Of a stretch of DNA of 64,000 nt, positions 43,485-53,369 are shown in pieces. How positions within the stretch are numbered: position 1 is the stretch's first letter; every line of letters starts with the position of its first letter. The stretch is from Saccopteryx bilineata (Eukaryota > Chordata > Mammalia > Chiroptera > Emballonuridae), in the NCBI RefSeq assembly GCF_036850765.1, contig NC_089492.1, positions 168,576,296 through 168,640,295 of the forward strand, in the 5' to 3' direction. The notes beneath the pieces are model-generated. The model saw only the letters and a program-made list of their open reading frames with translations. It was not told where the DNA came from and made no database searches. The translations under genes and the position numbers were made by a program.

Positions 43485-43793
43485 TGTCAAGAAGAGTTAA
43501 GACACAGGAGTGATACAAATCATCTCACCAGGATCAAGCTCCTCATCCACAACATGAGGGTCCTTCCCATTCACTGAGCTGAGGATCACGGATGAGCACA
43601 TGCTTCAAAATGCCAATGCTAACTCCAGGCCACGGTGACTGCACCCCCAGACAGCCTTGGTGAGACAGCATGTCAGGGGTACCCACAGAAGGTAGGTGTC
43701 AATGCAGGACTCAGGAGAGAGGCTGAGCAAATCCAGGCACAAGCACATAAAATGTTTGTGACTCATTTTCCAGGGCTATTATTCCTTAAGTGA
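43485..43793. other. Unassigned intronic DNA
   Basis: Nothing recognised. Confidence 0.35.
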
Positions 43794-43805
43794 AAAACAA
43801 GATGC

Positions 43806-44034
43806 GGCCTGACCTGTGGTGACACAGTGAATAAAGCATCAACCTGGAACACTGAGGTTGCTGGTTCGAAACCCTGGGCTTACCTGGTCAAGGCACATAT
43901 GGGAGTTGATGCTTCCTGCTCCTCCTTCTCTCTGTCTTTTTCTTTCTTTCTTTCTCTCTCTCTCTCTCCCCTTTCCCCCCCTCCTCTCTGAAAGTTAAAT
44001 TAATAAAGTCCTTAAAAAAATTATATTTAAAAAC
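43806..44034 (+). mobile_element. tRNA-derived SINE, short CTGACCTGTGGTGG subtype
   Basis: Head GGCCTGACCTGTGGTGACAC, B-box-like GGTTCGAAACCC, GGTCAAGGCACATATGGGAG, CT/TTTC tract. Flanks ACAAGATGC at 43797-43805 and 44036-44044. Confidence 0.85.
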
Positions 44035-44325
44035 AACAAGATGCAAAGCTGCATATATAGTATGAGTCTGACTACATAAACCGAAGTCACAGAGAAAACT
44101 AGAAGATCAATACAAAAAGGGTAACTGTGGGATTACAAGCTTTCTCTTTTTCCCACATATTTCCTTTTTTCTACACTTAGCATTTATTTTTAAGATCATG
44201 GGAGAAAGCATCATGACAAAAAATGTTTCTAATGGGTTGTTTTCTAACTTAAAGAACTAAATTATGACTGGACAGTCTTTTCAATATTGCCATATAAACC
44301 ATTTTGTTAAATTTACTTTCCAAGG

Positions 44326-44661
44326 GTCCTGGCCAGTGGCTCAGTGGATAGAGCATCAGCCCGGCATATGGACATCCTGGGTTCAATTCCCGGTCAGGGC
44401 TCACAGGAGAAGTGACCATGTGCTTCTCCCCTCTCCCTCTCACCTTTCTTTCCCTCTTCCCCTCCTGCAGCCAGTGGCTTGATTGGTTCAGTGTGGCCCC
44501 CAGTGCTGAGGATAGCTCAGTTGGTCAGACTGCGTCAGCCTCAGGTGCTAAAAATACTCGAGCATTGGTCCCTGATGGGGGAGGGAGGTAGGTGGATCCA
44601 GGTCAGAAAGAATGCAGAAGTCTGTCTCAGTATTTCCTCTCTGCTCACCTAAAAACAAAAA
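44326..44661 (+). mobile_element. tRNA-derived SINE, GCCCTGGCCGG type, old and diverged
   Basis: Head GTCCTGGCCAGTGGCTCAGT, B-box GGTTCAATTCCC, GGTGGATCCAGGTCAG near the end, A-rich tail. Target duplication ATTTACTTTCCAAGG (44311-44325) and ATTTACCTTCCAAGG (44662-44676). Confidence 0.88.
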
Positions 44662-44705
44662 ATTTACCTTCCAAGGATAGCCAGCTCTCTTGTAATAGTA
44701 AATTA

Positions 44706-45605
44706 TTGGGTTGGGGAATAAGTTCGTAGCGTTTTTATATTTTCTTTTATTTTACAACGATTTGTTTGCTGTTTGGCAAAGGGTAAGTATTCATTCGATA
44801 AAACTCTTTCTGCTCTACAAAACTATGTTAATTGTATTTTTGAGTTATTTAATTTTTTATTAGTTTTGAGGCTTAGAAATGGAATACCCATGAGGCAAAA
44901 ATCAACATTTTCGACACCTGCTCTTCTTTGCTTTTCATCGAGGTCAAAAAGCTGCCGAAGCAGCCCGGGACATTTGCAACATGTATGGAGAAGGTGTCAT
45001 AGGCAAGTCTACAGCACGGAAATGGTTTGCAAAGTTCAAAAATGGCGACTTTGACATCGATGACACGTGCCGCAGCGGAAGGCCTTCTGAATTCAATGAA
45101 GAACTGGGAAATGCTCGAAAAGAATGCCACGGTCAACAAGGAGCTCTACATTGCCCAGCTACACCGCGTGAATGAGGCTATTCGACTGAAAAGACCTGAT
45201 CGACATGGTCAAACCATACTCCTTCACGACAACGCCAGGCCCCATGTTGCACAAGTCGTCAAAGCCGCACTCCAAGAGCTCGAATGGGAGGTCCTTCAGC
45301 ATCTGCTGCCGTATTCTCCGGACCTTGCACCGACCGATTACCATCTTTTCTGCTCCCTATCAAACCATATGAAGGGCGTTACCTTCGATAACAAAGAGGT
45401 CCTTAAAAACTGGCTCAACAACTTCTTTGACACCAGACCAGGCGATTTTTAGCAGAACGGCATCAACAAATTGGTCGAGAGGTGGGAAGAGGTTGTAAAC
45501 AGCAACGGTGAATATATAATTGATTAACTTATTGATATAATTATTGTTTTTTGTTTAAATAAAAGTCTTCGGTAAAAACGCTACGAACTTATTCCCCAAC
45601 CCAAT
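44706..45605 (+). mobile_element. Mariner transposon, internally deleted (900 bp)
   Basis: Terminal inverted repeats TTGGGTTGGGGAATAAGTTC and, at the other end, GAACTTATTCCCCAACCCAA are nearly perfect over about 30 bp; TA duplications flank it (44704-44705 and 45606-45607). Intact mariners are about 1.3 kb; about 400 bp from the middle of the transposase is missing. Confidence 0.95.
44879..45526 (+). pseudogene. Mariner transposase, deleted
   Basis: The N-terminal piece (from 44879, stop at 44891-44893) has RGQKAAEAARDICNMYGEG and WFAKFKNGDFDIDD, the helix-turn-helix DNA-binding half. After RSGRPSEF the sequence jumps and shifts frame to a C-terminal piece with LLHDNARPHVAQ (second catalytic Asp) and YSPDLAPTDYHLF (third Asp, mariner D34D type), ending NKLVERWEEVVNSNGEYI at about 45520. 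The region with the first catalytic Asp is deleted, so it is inactive. Confidence 0.92.
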
Positions 45606-45607
45606 AC

Positions 45608-46180
45608 ATAATATTGTACATGGAACCAAGATGAACTTCCATACCAGTCAAGATTCTAATGGTTAAGGGCTTTAAGATAAACTTTTAAAACAAACAGTAG
45701 CCCCAAATTTTGAAGAGAGGTCACCTGTGCAGCTCACCCCCAGCATGCCGCAGGCCTTCACAGTAGGGCCAAGTTTTAGAAAATGGGTAAAATATGCTTC
45801 ACCACAACCAGGAATATATACTTATATGGTGGTGTTTGTCATACAAAATGTCAGGCCAAGCAGGTCAGGCAGCAGAGTGACTTTGATGTGTACACCACTG
45901 CAAATGAAAGATGAGAGGCATAGCAGAATGTTAAGGCAGCACCTGTGTTCACCAGAAGATACAATGTCACACCACGTGAATATATAAAACAGTGGGGAAG
46001 CAGAGACTGACAACCAAGGGAAGCAAATAGTATGAGAGCCATGAGGTCTGTGACACAGGAGTGATGGGGTTGTAACTGTGGCTAATGTGCTGAGCCACAC
46101 AGACAGGATTCAGTGGGTTCACAGCTACAAAGATTTGGGGAAGCCAACACTCTACATGCAATCTCTCTAGCATGCTCTAA
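45608..46180. other. Unassigned intronic DNA
   Basis: Nothing recognised. Confidence 0.35.
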
Positions 46181-46194
46181 AAGCCAGTGAGCCT

Positions 46195-46323
46195 GCCTGA
46201 CCTGTGGTGGCGCAGTGGGAAAAGCATCAACCTGGAACACTGAGGTCGCCAGTTCGAAACCCTGAGCTTCCTGGTCAAGGCACATATCAGAAGCAGCTAA
46301 TACTGCTTACCGCTCTTCTCCCA

Positions 46324-46363
<40 letters not shown>

Positions 46364-46395
46364 AAAGTCAATAAATAAAATCTTAAAAAAAAAAA
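46195..46395 (+). mobile_element. tRNA-derived SINE, short CTGACCTGTGGTGG subtype
   Basis: Head GCCTGACCTGTGGTGGCGCA, B-box-like AGTTCGAAACCC, (CT)n at 46327-46354, A-tail. Target duplication AGCCAGTGAGCCT (46182-46194) and AGCTAGTGAGCCT (46396-46408). Confidence 0.9.
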
Positions 46396-46409
46396 AGCTA
46401 GTGAGCCTG

Positions 46410-46912
46410 CCACAGGTTCCCTAACCATCTGTAAAAGCCTTGTGCTTCTGAGCCTTACTCATGCTCCGATTCTAACCACTACTCCTGAGAGAACATGTCA
46501 CCCTTCCTCTGTGGTATTCAATTGTCTCTGCTGTAGGTCCGCTTCATAAGAGAACAGGAATCAATCATATAATGGACAGCTGGTTGTTTAGATTTGGCAA
46601 GGCGTTCACAGAGTAAGAAGTGGCCTTCATATGCCCTCCACTGGCCAGAGGACACCTTCTCCACAGCCACTGGCTGCTCTCCACCTAGCACCTCACAACA
46701 TTGTCAGAGGCCACCAAAACAGGAGTGAGGAGGTAGAGAATGCACTCTAATCTCTAACTGAAGAATAACTCAAACATTTTTCCTTCCTTTATACAGATTT
46801 AAGGTAGTATTTTCATCATTACATAGAGACTTTAACTCTTCAAGTAATATGAACATTCATGTACGTCCTCGTGCCTCCTGACCATCCAGAGTATGATCTT
46901 ACATGGACGTCT
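46410..46912. other. Unassigned intronic DNA
   Basis: Nothing recognised. Confidence 0.35.
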
Positions 46913-47302
46913 TTAAACTTTGAGCTGGAGCAGTAAAGGAGTGCATGCATGCCTCCCTTTCAAAAGCACTGTAGCATGTGTTGCCATCTATCCTGGAAGC
47001 TGGTGAGCCCAATTATCACTGTAAAGTATCTCTGAAGAGTGCTACCACCTGTTTCATACTAGTAGGAACTACGTTCAGCCTTGAGTACGTACATACATAC
47101 CATATGTAGCTACCGTAGTTTTGTTGACAGAACTTATCAACATTCACAGCTGATTTTTGTTATTTTATAAGTTATTATTGTTCTAAATACCACAATATTC
47201 AGGATTGTACATGGTACAATTGTTGTTTTCATAATTTTTTGCCTTTTCCTCAACATCTACATCATTCATTCATCTAAAATTTTCAGCTCTTCCCCAGGAA
47301 AG

Positions 47303-48820
47303 ATGTTGAGACATCATCAGGCTGGAAGACTAGTTCCAGAAAATATTCAGAATAGCTTGACAAATGTAGAGTCTGATGATGAATATTCATCTTGCAGTGA
47401 TAGTGATTTCAATGATGAAATAATCGATTCTTTGATGAAAGTTCTTATGATCCTGGGCCAGCAACACAAGCAAAAAGGCCTCATTTGACACCAGATAAAC
47501 CACCTGTGTTGAGGAAGTGGATGTCTGTACGAGAGTTTCTTCCAACAATTTCTCCTATTTCTGATGATTTAATTCATTTATTTTCTATAGTTTTTCTCAG
47601 AAACTGGAAGACACTAATGACAATAATAGGCTGGAAATTTCAATTTTAAAACAGATTGTTGACAAAAGTTTTCTAAGCAAAATTGCGATTGAAATGAATA
47701 ATTACCACGAATTTATTCTTGAAAATACAGACATAAAAGAAAAATCAAAGTTACACAAGTGGAAAGGAATTACTGTAGAAGACTTGTATGTTTTTCTAGC
47801 TCTTGTTATATTGATGGGGCACATAAAAAAGAACAGATTGAAGGACTACTGGTCAAAAAAGTCTTTGATTGAAATGCCAATCTTTGGAAAAATTACATGT
47901 TGTTGGATAGTTTTCAACTGACGCTACAACTGTTGCACTTTTGTGATAACAATATTCAACCCCAAGGTGATCGACTATATAAAATTAGGGCTGTTGTAGA
48001 CCACTTCAGAAGAAAATATCAGTCCATTCTTTATCCATTTAGAAATTTGTGCATTGATGAAAGCATAGTGGCTTGGAAAGGGCGCCTTCAATGGAAACAG
48101 TTTATTCTATCTAAATGGCATAGATTTGGGATAAAGATGTTCCTCCTTTGTCCTTGACTACATAGTTATACAGGAAAGGAAACTGAGATTGTATATGATG
48201 AAAAAGTTGGAATCTCAGGTTCTGTGGTGAAGACATTACTTACTCCTTACTCATGAAAAAAACATAATGTCTCCCTTGACAATTGGTATACAAGTCCTAA
48301 TTTGTTTGAGTATTTACATGAAAATGGAACTGGTGCTTGTGGTACAGTTAGAAAAAACCAAAACGGAATGCCCAAGTTTACTAAAAATATTAAAAAGGGC
48401 AAATTTGTCTTAAGACATACTACAATCACATTAGCTCAAAGATGACGTGACGAAAGAGATGTCAACGTGCTAACTACAATTCATGAGGACTTGATGATTG
48501 AAACTGGCAAAAGTGATTGCACTACTGGGCAAAGCATTACCAAGCCACTAAGTGTGGTTAGGTATAATGAGAACATGGGTTTGATTGACAAGGCTAATAT
48601 GCAAATAAGTTTTACAGGAAATGTAAGAAAAACCGTGAAATGGTATATAAAACATTTTTTCATGAAACTGAGATTGCTGTTTTGAACTCATACATTGAGT
48701 ATGAGATGAAGACTGGAAGAAGACCACAGTATACGACTTCAGACTGAAGCTCACTGACCAGCTTTTGGAGGAGTTTGTGAAAGAGAGGAAATCACCCAGA
48801 GGAGGCTGACCATCGTCAGT
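47303..48820 (+). pseudogene. piggyBac transposase, decayed
   Basis: Starts MLRHHQAGRLVPENIQNS at 47303 and an acidic Ser/Asp-rich N-terminus (VESDDEYSSCSDSDFNDE). Later in shifting frames: LHKWKGITVEDLYVFLAL, GDRLYKIRAVVDHFRRKYQS, LCIDESIVAWKGRLQWKQF, LDNWYTSPNLFEYLHE and TTGQSITKPLSVVRYNENMG, the typical order of the piggyBac-derived (PGBD4-like) core with DNWYTSP around a catalytic Asp. At least five stops or shifts. The C-terminal Cys-rich domain is cut off where retroelement B begins (48855). Confidence 0.9.
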
Positions 48821-48854
48821 AGGAGACAGCCTTCATCTTTCAGGGCATCACTTC

Positions 48855-49553
48855 TGTTGGGCAGATAAAATATATTATGCTCACTTTGTTAAAGATGGCG
48901 CTGCCCACTTGGAGGCCATCGCCCAGATGATATTAATGTGTGTCTCTGAGGGCTGTGGGCAGGCAGGATTCTTGTAGCCCGGGGCTTGGTTTTAGGACTA
49001 AGCCTTTCCCATCCTTTTTGATGTGGGGTGGTACAATCCAATATGCCTCAGATAAGTGACTTTGTATCAGAGACTTTCTTATTTTGTATATTGGATTAAA
49101 GGTTTTGATTTCTACACTATAAAATGAGGGCAGAACAGGAGCTTGCTCTCTTGGTTCCTGAGATTAGCATTAGAGGAGAGAGCAGAGAAAGGCCACATGG
49201 AGGAGGCCAGGAGAAGCAGCCAAGATGGCGGAGTGTTGCATGAGAAGCCAGTTTGTGCAGAGTTTGTGCAGAGAGAAGGAAGGAGATGGGGAACAGAGGT
49301 GAATAAGTCTGGTGAGCTAGAAACCTTTGATTCTGGGAAACTCGGATAAGTCAGTAGCTTTGTGAGCACTGAATGTGAGTGGGTTTTGGAGCCCAGTGTG
49401 TGTTTTTACTTGCCCGCCGGTGCAAGCTAGGATTAAAGATAATGGCCCATCAGTTTTTGGCTCCGTTGTTTCTTTACCGACTGTCCGAATCCAATGCGAA
49501 CCTGCATAGGTCGGGCTGCTTTGATAGTGGCAGCCCTGGCTACTGGCTTTACA
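48855..49553 (+). repeat. 5' LTR of copy B
   Basis: TGTTGGGCAG...CTTTACA. TATAAAA at 49118-49124; YY1-like AAGATGGCGCT (about 48893) and AAGATGGCGG (about 49220); candidate polyadenylation ATTAAA at about 49432. Confidence 0.85.
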
Positions 49554-49555
49554 TT

Positions 49556-49580
49556 TGGCGTAGTCGGTGGCAGGATTCGA
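49556..49580 (+). promoter_or_regulatory. Primer-binding site, tRNA-Ser-like, copy B
   Basis: TGGCGTAGTCGG then an extra TGG then CAGGATTCGA. Apart from the three extra bases this is complementary to the 3' end of mammalian tRNA-Ser with CCA, from memory. Confidence 0.6.
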
Positions 49581-49591
49581 TACAGATCGGT

Positions 49592-50377
49592 ATGGAGTCA
49601 CCACCACCTTTGAGCGGTGGAGTAGAGGACTGGCTGCTGTTATGGTTCCCCATGGCTGTCCTTTTGGGGACTGTAGGCTGGCTGACTTTTACAGCCATGT
49701 GTGAGGAAACCGAAAGCTCTGTGGAAGAGGCTGCCCGGGACCTGCAAACCGAACAGTGGAAGGAGCTGGAGCAAATGTGGGAGAAAGAGATGCCGACCCT
49801 GGAGCTGAAGCAAGCACTGGAGGAGGCCGACCAGGTTCGTGAGATTCACTTGGAAATACAGCAACTGCTGGAGGAGGAATCACAGGTTCGTGAGTTGCAG
49901 CTTGCCCTGGATGTTGTGGAGAGCCAGCAGCAGCAGGAGGCCGGGGCTGAGGCTAAAGCTGAGGCCAGGTCTGGAGCTGCAAGGTCTGCGGAGCAGAAGG
50001 CTGCGGCAGCCCGGGGCTCGAGACCGGCAACGGGAGCTGGTGTTTTCAGTTCCTCTTTGGAGGATGAGGAGAATTGGGCTGGAGTTGCAATCCGCAGTCT
50101 CCATAAGATGAGAGCCCAGCTGGAAGGAGCACCTACTACGGCCCTGGTAGGTCTGCGATTTTGGGACATAGGGTTGGATATGTTCTCCAGAGCAGAGATG
50201 GAAATGCTGACTGCCATTGCCACGTGCTCCTCTTTGGGACAGTGTAAGACCTGCCAGGACGGCAGAGATGAGGGGGGGTGGCTGAGGTCTCATGTGCATG
50301 GACTGATTTCCTGGACTACTACCGGAGTTGGTATTGGCTCCTTTGTTGAATGGATTTATGGATTTTGGACAATGTGA
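49592..50377 (+). CDS. Gag-like ORF of copy B (261 aa), function unknown
   Basis: Open from Met at 49592 to TGA at 50375-50377; the frame is also open upstream from 49379 in the LTR. Same order as copy A: proline-rich start, hydrophobic segment LLLWFPMAVLLGTVGWL, acidic coiled-coil-like region (ELEQMWEKEMPTLELKQAL onward), Ala-rich part, FSSSLEDEEN, then MFSRAEMEMLTAIATCSSLG and a Trp/Gly-rich end (HGLISWTTTGVGIGSFVEWI). This is the longest version of the protein and the best view of the ancestral reading frame. No retroviral enzyme motif is present. Confidence 0.7.
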   Translation: MESPPPLSGGVEDWLLLWFPMAVLLGTVGWLTFTAMCEETESSVEEAARDLQTEQWKELEQMWEKEMPTLELKQALEEADQVREIHLEIQQLLEEESQVRELQLALDVVESQQQQEAGAEAKAEARSGAARSAEQKAAAARGSRPATGAGVFSSSLEDEENWAGVAIRSLHKMRAQLEGAPTTALVGLRFWDIGLDMFSRAEMEMLTAIATCSSLGQCKTCQDGRDEGGWLRSHVHGLISWTTTGVGIGSFVEWIYGFWTM

Positions 50378-50633
50378 AATACCCTGATGGGGGTGGGGAG
50401 TGGCTTTGCTGGAGGCCCTTCCCCTGCCCCGGGAAGCTTTTCCCATGGCTAGAAAGAAGGCCAAGGACATTTTGCGCTTTGGGCTAAGTGCTCAGAGACT
50501 GGTGAAGTGTACCTTTGTGATTGTTGAAACTGTATGATTTGTGCTGTTGTAATTTGTGTAATGTGCCTAATTTCCTTGCACAGGGATGCCGGTGGTATAG
50601 ATTGTGGGTAGTAAAGTGAGCATAGGGGTGGAT

Positions 50634-51331
50634 TGTTGGGCAGATAAAATATATTATGCTCACTTTGTTAAAGATGGCACTGCCCACTTGGAGGCCATCG
50701 CCCAGATGATATTAATGTGTATCTCTGAGGGCTGTGGGCAGGCAGGATTCTTGTAGCCCGGGGCTTGGTTTTAGGACTAAGCCTTTCCCACCCTTTTTTA
50801 TGTGGGGTGGTACAATCCAATTATGCCTCAGATAAGTGACTTTGTATCAGAGACTTTCTTATTTTGTATATTGGATTAAAGGTTTTGATTTCTACACTAT
50901 AAAATGGGGGCAGAACGGAAGCTTGCTCTCTTGGTTCCTGAGATTAGCATTAGAGGAGAGAGCAGAGAAAGGCCACATGGAGAAGGCCAGGAGAAGCAGC
51001 CAAGATGGCAGAGTGTTGCGTGAGAAGCCAGTTTGTGCAGAGTTTGTGCAGAGAGAAGGACGGAGATGGGGAACAGAGGTGAATAAATCTGGTGAGCTAG
51101 AAACCTTTGATTCTGGGAAACTCGGATAAGTCAGTAGCTTTGTGAGCACTGAATGTGAGTGGGTTTTGGAGCCCAGTGTGTGTTTTTACTTGCCCGCCAG
51201 GTGCAAGCTAGAATTAAAGATGATGGCCTACCAGTTTTTGGTACCATTGTTTCTTTACCGACTGTCCGAATCCAATGCGAACCTGCATGGGCCAGGCGGC
51301 TGTGATGATGGCCGTGGCTACTGGCTTTACA
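50634..51331 (+). repeat. 3' LTR of copy B
   Basis: Starts TGTTGGGCAGATAAAATATA after GAGCATAGGGGTGGAT (weak polypurine-like tract); ends GGCTTTACA. TATAAAA at 50898-50904; the two YY1-like sites have each lost the CG (AAGATGGCACT, AAGATGGCAG). Confidence 0.85.
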
Positions 51332-51431
51332 CATGACACACAAGCACTTTAAATCATGAACAATTTGAGGGACGAGCAGTCACTCGCAAGATTTTTTGCT
51401 TTAAGTCACGAGCAGATATTTCAATCACGAG
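51332..51431. other. 100-bp orphan segment between retroelements B and C
   Basis: It contains two diverged direct repeats (ACGAGCAGTCACTCGCAAGA and ACGAGCAGATATTTCAATCA). It cannot be matched to the piggyBac C-terminus expected here or to any element I know. Confidence 0.5.
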
Positions 51432-52065
51432 TGTTGGGCAAATAAGTTTGTGAAATTTGTATTTTTTGAGTTTGTTCACTTTTATTGTTAAAAATGGCCC
51501 TGGATAGCCACATGTGTGCTTGCCCTCAGAGCAGGGCAGTTGATTGCAAATTGTGGATTACTTTCCTGCTTGTGTAGGGCCATTGTTATGCTAATGTTGG
51601 CTGGAGGAGAGGTTTTTGGCACCAGAAGAGTTTTAAAAAGAAGAGAAGGAGAAAGAGAAGAAGCCATGATGGCAGAGTGAGAGCAGAGAGGATGCACAGT
51701 GCTGAAGGCGGAGCCAAGATAGCAGGGAAAGAGAGAGGAGACAAAATGGTTGGGTGCTGAAGGGGAAGCCAGTTTGTGGAGAGAGGAGAAGGGAGAAGGT
51801 GTGCAGATGGGGAACTAGAGGTGACTGAGACTGGTGGGGGCCTTTGATTCTAGGAAAAACCAGAGAAGATTCTCCTGGTTGTGGAACTGAAGAATGCGTC
51901 AGGGCTTTGAGAGCCCTGTGTGTATTTGCTTGTTGGCCCGTACGAGTTTTGAATAAAGGAATGGTCCACCATTTTTTGGCTCCACAGTTTCTTTACCATC
52001 TGCCCGAGTCTAACGGGAACCTGCATGTGTATGGCTACAACAGCTGCAACTACTGGCCATACATT

Positions 52066-52085
52066 TGGCGTAGTCAGCAGGATTC
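52066..52085 (+). promoter_or_regulatory. Primer-binding site, tRNA-Ser, copy C
   Basis: TGGCGTAGTCAGCAGGATTC starts 2 bp after the LTR. Compared with the complement of mammalian tRNA-Ser 3' end plus CCA as I recall it (TGGCGTAGTCGGCAGGATTC) there is one mismatch in 20. This is the clearest primer-binding site of the three copies. Confidence 0.7.
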
Positions 52086-52095
52086 AGAGATCGGT

Positions 52096-52665
52096 ATGGA
52101 GCCACCACCACCCTTGAGGGGTGGGGTAGAAGACTGGTTCCCCATGGCTGTCCTTTTGGGGACTGTGGCTGGCTGACTTTTACAGCCCTGTGAGAGAAAA
52201 CCGAGAGCTCTGTGGAAGAGGCTGCCCAAAGCCTGCAAACCAAGGAGCGGAAGGAGTTGGAATGGCCGTGGGAGAAAGAGATGCAGATCCTGGAACTGGA
52301 GCAACCACTGGAGAAGGAGGCTGACTGGGTTCGCAAGTTGCACCTAGAAGTGGAGCATTCTCTGGAGAAGGAATTACAGGCTCGTGAGATACAGTTTGCC
52401 CTGGAAGTTGTGGAGAGCCAGTAGCCGCAGGAGCCGTGCCGTCAGAGTGGCTCTAAGTCAGCGGGAGCAGGTGTTTCCAGCTCCTCTTCTGAGGATGAGG
52501 AGACTGGGGCTGAAGTTGCCGTCCAAAGTCTCCAGAAGGTAAAAGCCCAGCAGCAAAGAGTACCTACTAAGCGCCTGGTAGGTTTGCTATGATTATGGGA
52601 CATAGGGGTGGATGGCAACATGCTCTCTGGAGCAGAGGTGAAAATGTTGGCTGCCATTGCCACAT
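52096..52665 (+). pseudogene. Gag-like ORF of copy C, frameshifted
   Basis: Met at 52096 with the same MEPPPPLRGGVEDW start, but the frame ends at 52174-52176 after a one-base loss in the hydrophobic segment. The coiled-coil region is still open at 52212-52424 (EEAAQSLQTKERKELEWPW to FALEVVESQ). C retains the DNA that is deleted in A before the Cys cluster. Confidence 0.75.
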
Positions 52666-52993
52666 GCTCCCCCTTGGGGTAGCATCTTAAAAGCTGCCAG
52701 GATGGCAGGGATGAGGGAGGCGGCCTGAAGCCCCATGTACATGGACTGACTACTAGACTACAACCAGAGGGGGCACCAGCTCCCTTGTTGGATGGACATG
52801 TGGCTTTTGACAGTATGAGAGACCCTGATAAAGGGGGAGAACAGGTCTGGTTGAAATTATATGACTTATGCTGTTGCTGTAATTTGTTTATGTGATATGC
52901 CTAATTCCTTGCATAGGAATGCCGGTGGTATGAATTGCAAAGTGAGCAAAAGGGGTGATATGTTGGGCAAATGAGTTTGTAAAATTTGTGGGG

Positions 52994-53097
52994 GTTTTTT
53001 GTTTTTGTTTTTGTATTTTTCTGAAGTTGGAAACGGGGAGGCAGTCAGACAGACTCCTGCGTGCGCCTGACCAGGATCCACCCGGCATGCCCACCAG
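52994..53097 (-). mobile_element. tRNA-derived SINE, 3' fragment
   Basis: Reverse complement of the GCCCTGGCCGG-type tail end (T-rich at 52994-53022, then CTGAAGTTGGAAACGGGGAG to GGCATGCCCACCAG). The promoter half is missing: a break falls exactly at GCCCACCAG, where piggyBac sequence resumes. Confidence 0.85.
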
Positions 53098-53369
53098 TTC
53101 TTTTTTGAAAAAAGAACTCACTCCTGGGGGTCAGCGAGCATGAAAAACACTCACTACTCAAAGGATTAAGTGCTATGAGCCTAAGAAACTTCATTTGAGA
53201 TTTCATGGCTCTGAGAAATGCTTTCAAATTTCCTAAAAATTGCTAGTCTTTAAAATTGTTTACAGACTAACCATGAAAAAAACAACCATATTTCTATTCC
53301 CAAAATCCAAAAATACACTAAAAACCTATCCTTCAAATGTAAGGAAAAGCTTCGTGTTAATTTGATATA

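Larger units (their letters stand above)
48855..51331 (+). mobile_element. Compact two-LTR endogenous retroelement, copy B
   Basis: LTRs 48855-49553 (699 bp) and 50634-51331 (698 bp) are clearly a pair, sharing changes absent from copy A (for example ACTTGGAGGCCATCGCCC) and differing from each other by roughly one base in thirty over the first 450 bp I compared. The internal region is 1,080 bp with the same layout as copy A. The flanking 5-mers (ACTTC and CATGA) do not match, so no target duplication is seen. It sits in the piggyBac fossil. Confidence 0.88.
51432..52990 (+). mobile_element. Related retroelement, copy C, 3' LTR truncated
   Basis: 5' LTR 51432-52063 (632 bp, TGTTGGGCAAATAAG...CATACA), internal region 52064-52960 (897 bp), and only about 30 bp of 3' LTR (52961-52990) before a SINE fragment. 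The LTR is a different subfamily from A and B (AATAAA at about 51951, no TATAAAA box) but the internal part is homologous throughout. AAAAGGGGTGATA just before the 3' LTR is a polypurine-tract candidate. Confidence 0.85.
46917..53165 (+). mobile_element. Fossil piggyBac transposon split by retroelements B and C
   Basis: The coding part (47303-48820) is clearly piggyBac. Proposed ends: TTAA (46913-46916) then ACTTTGAG, and CTCAAAGGA then TTAA (53166-53169), a TTAA duplication with short inverted CTTTGAG ends as expected for piggyBac. The 3' end region (53098-53165) includes GGGGGTCAGCGAGCATG. Between 48855 and 53097 lie retroelement copies B and C, about 100 bp of unassigned DNA and a SINE fragment. 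The left boundary is less sure than the right. Confidence 0.65.
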
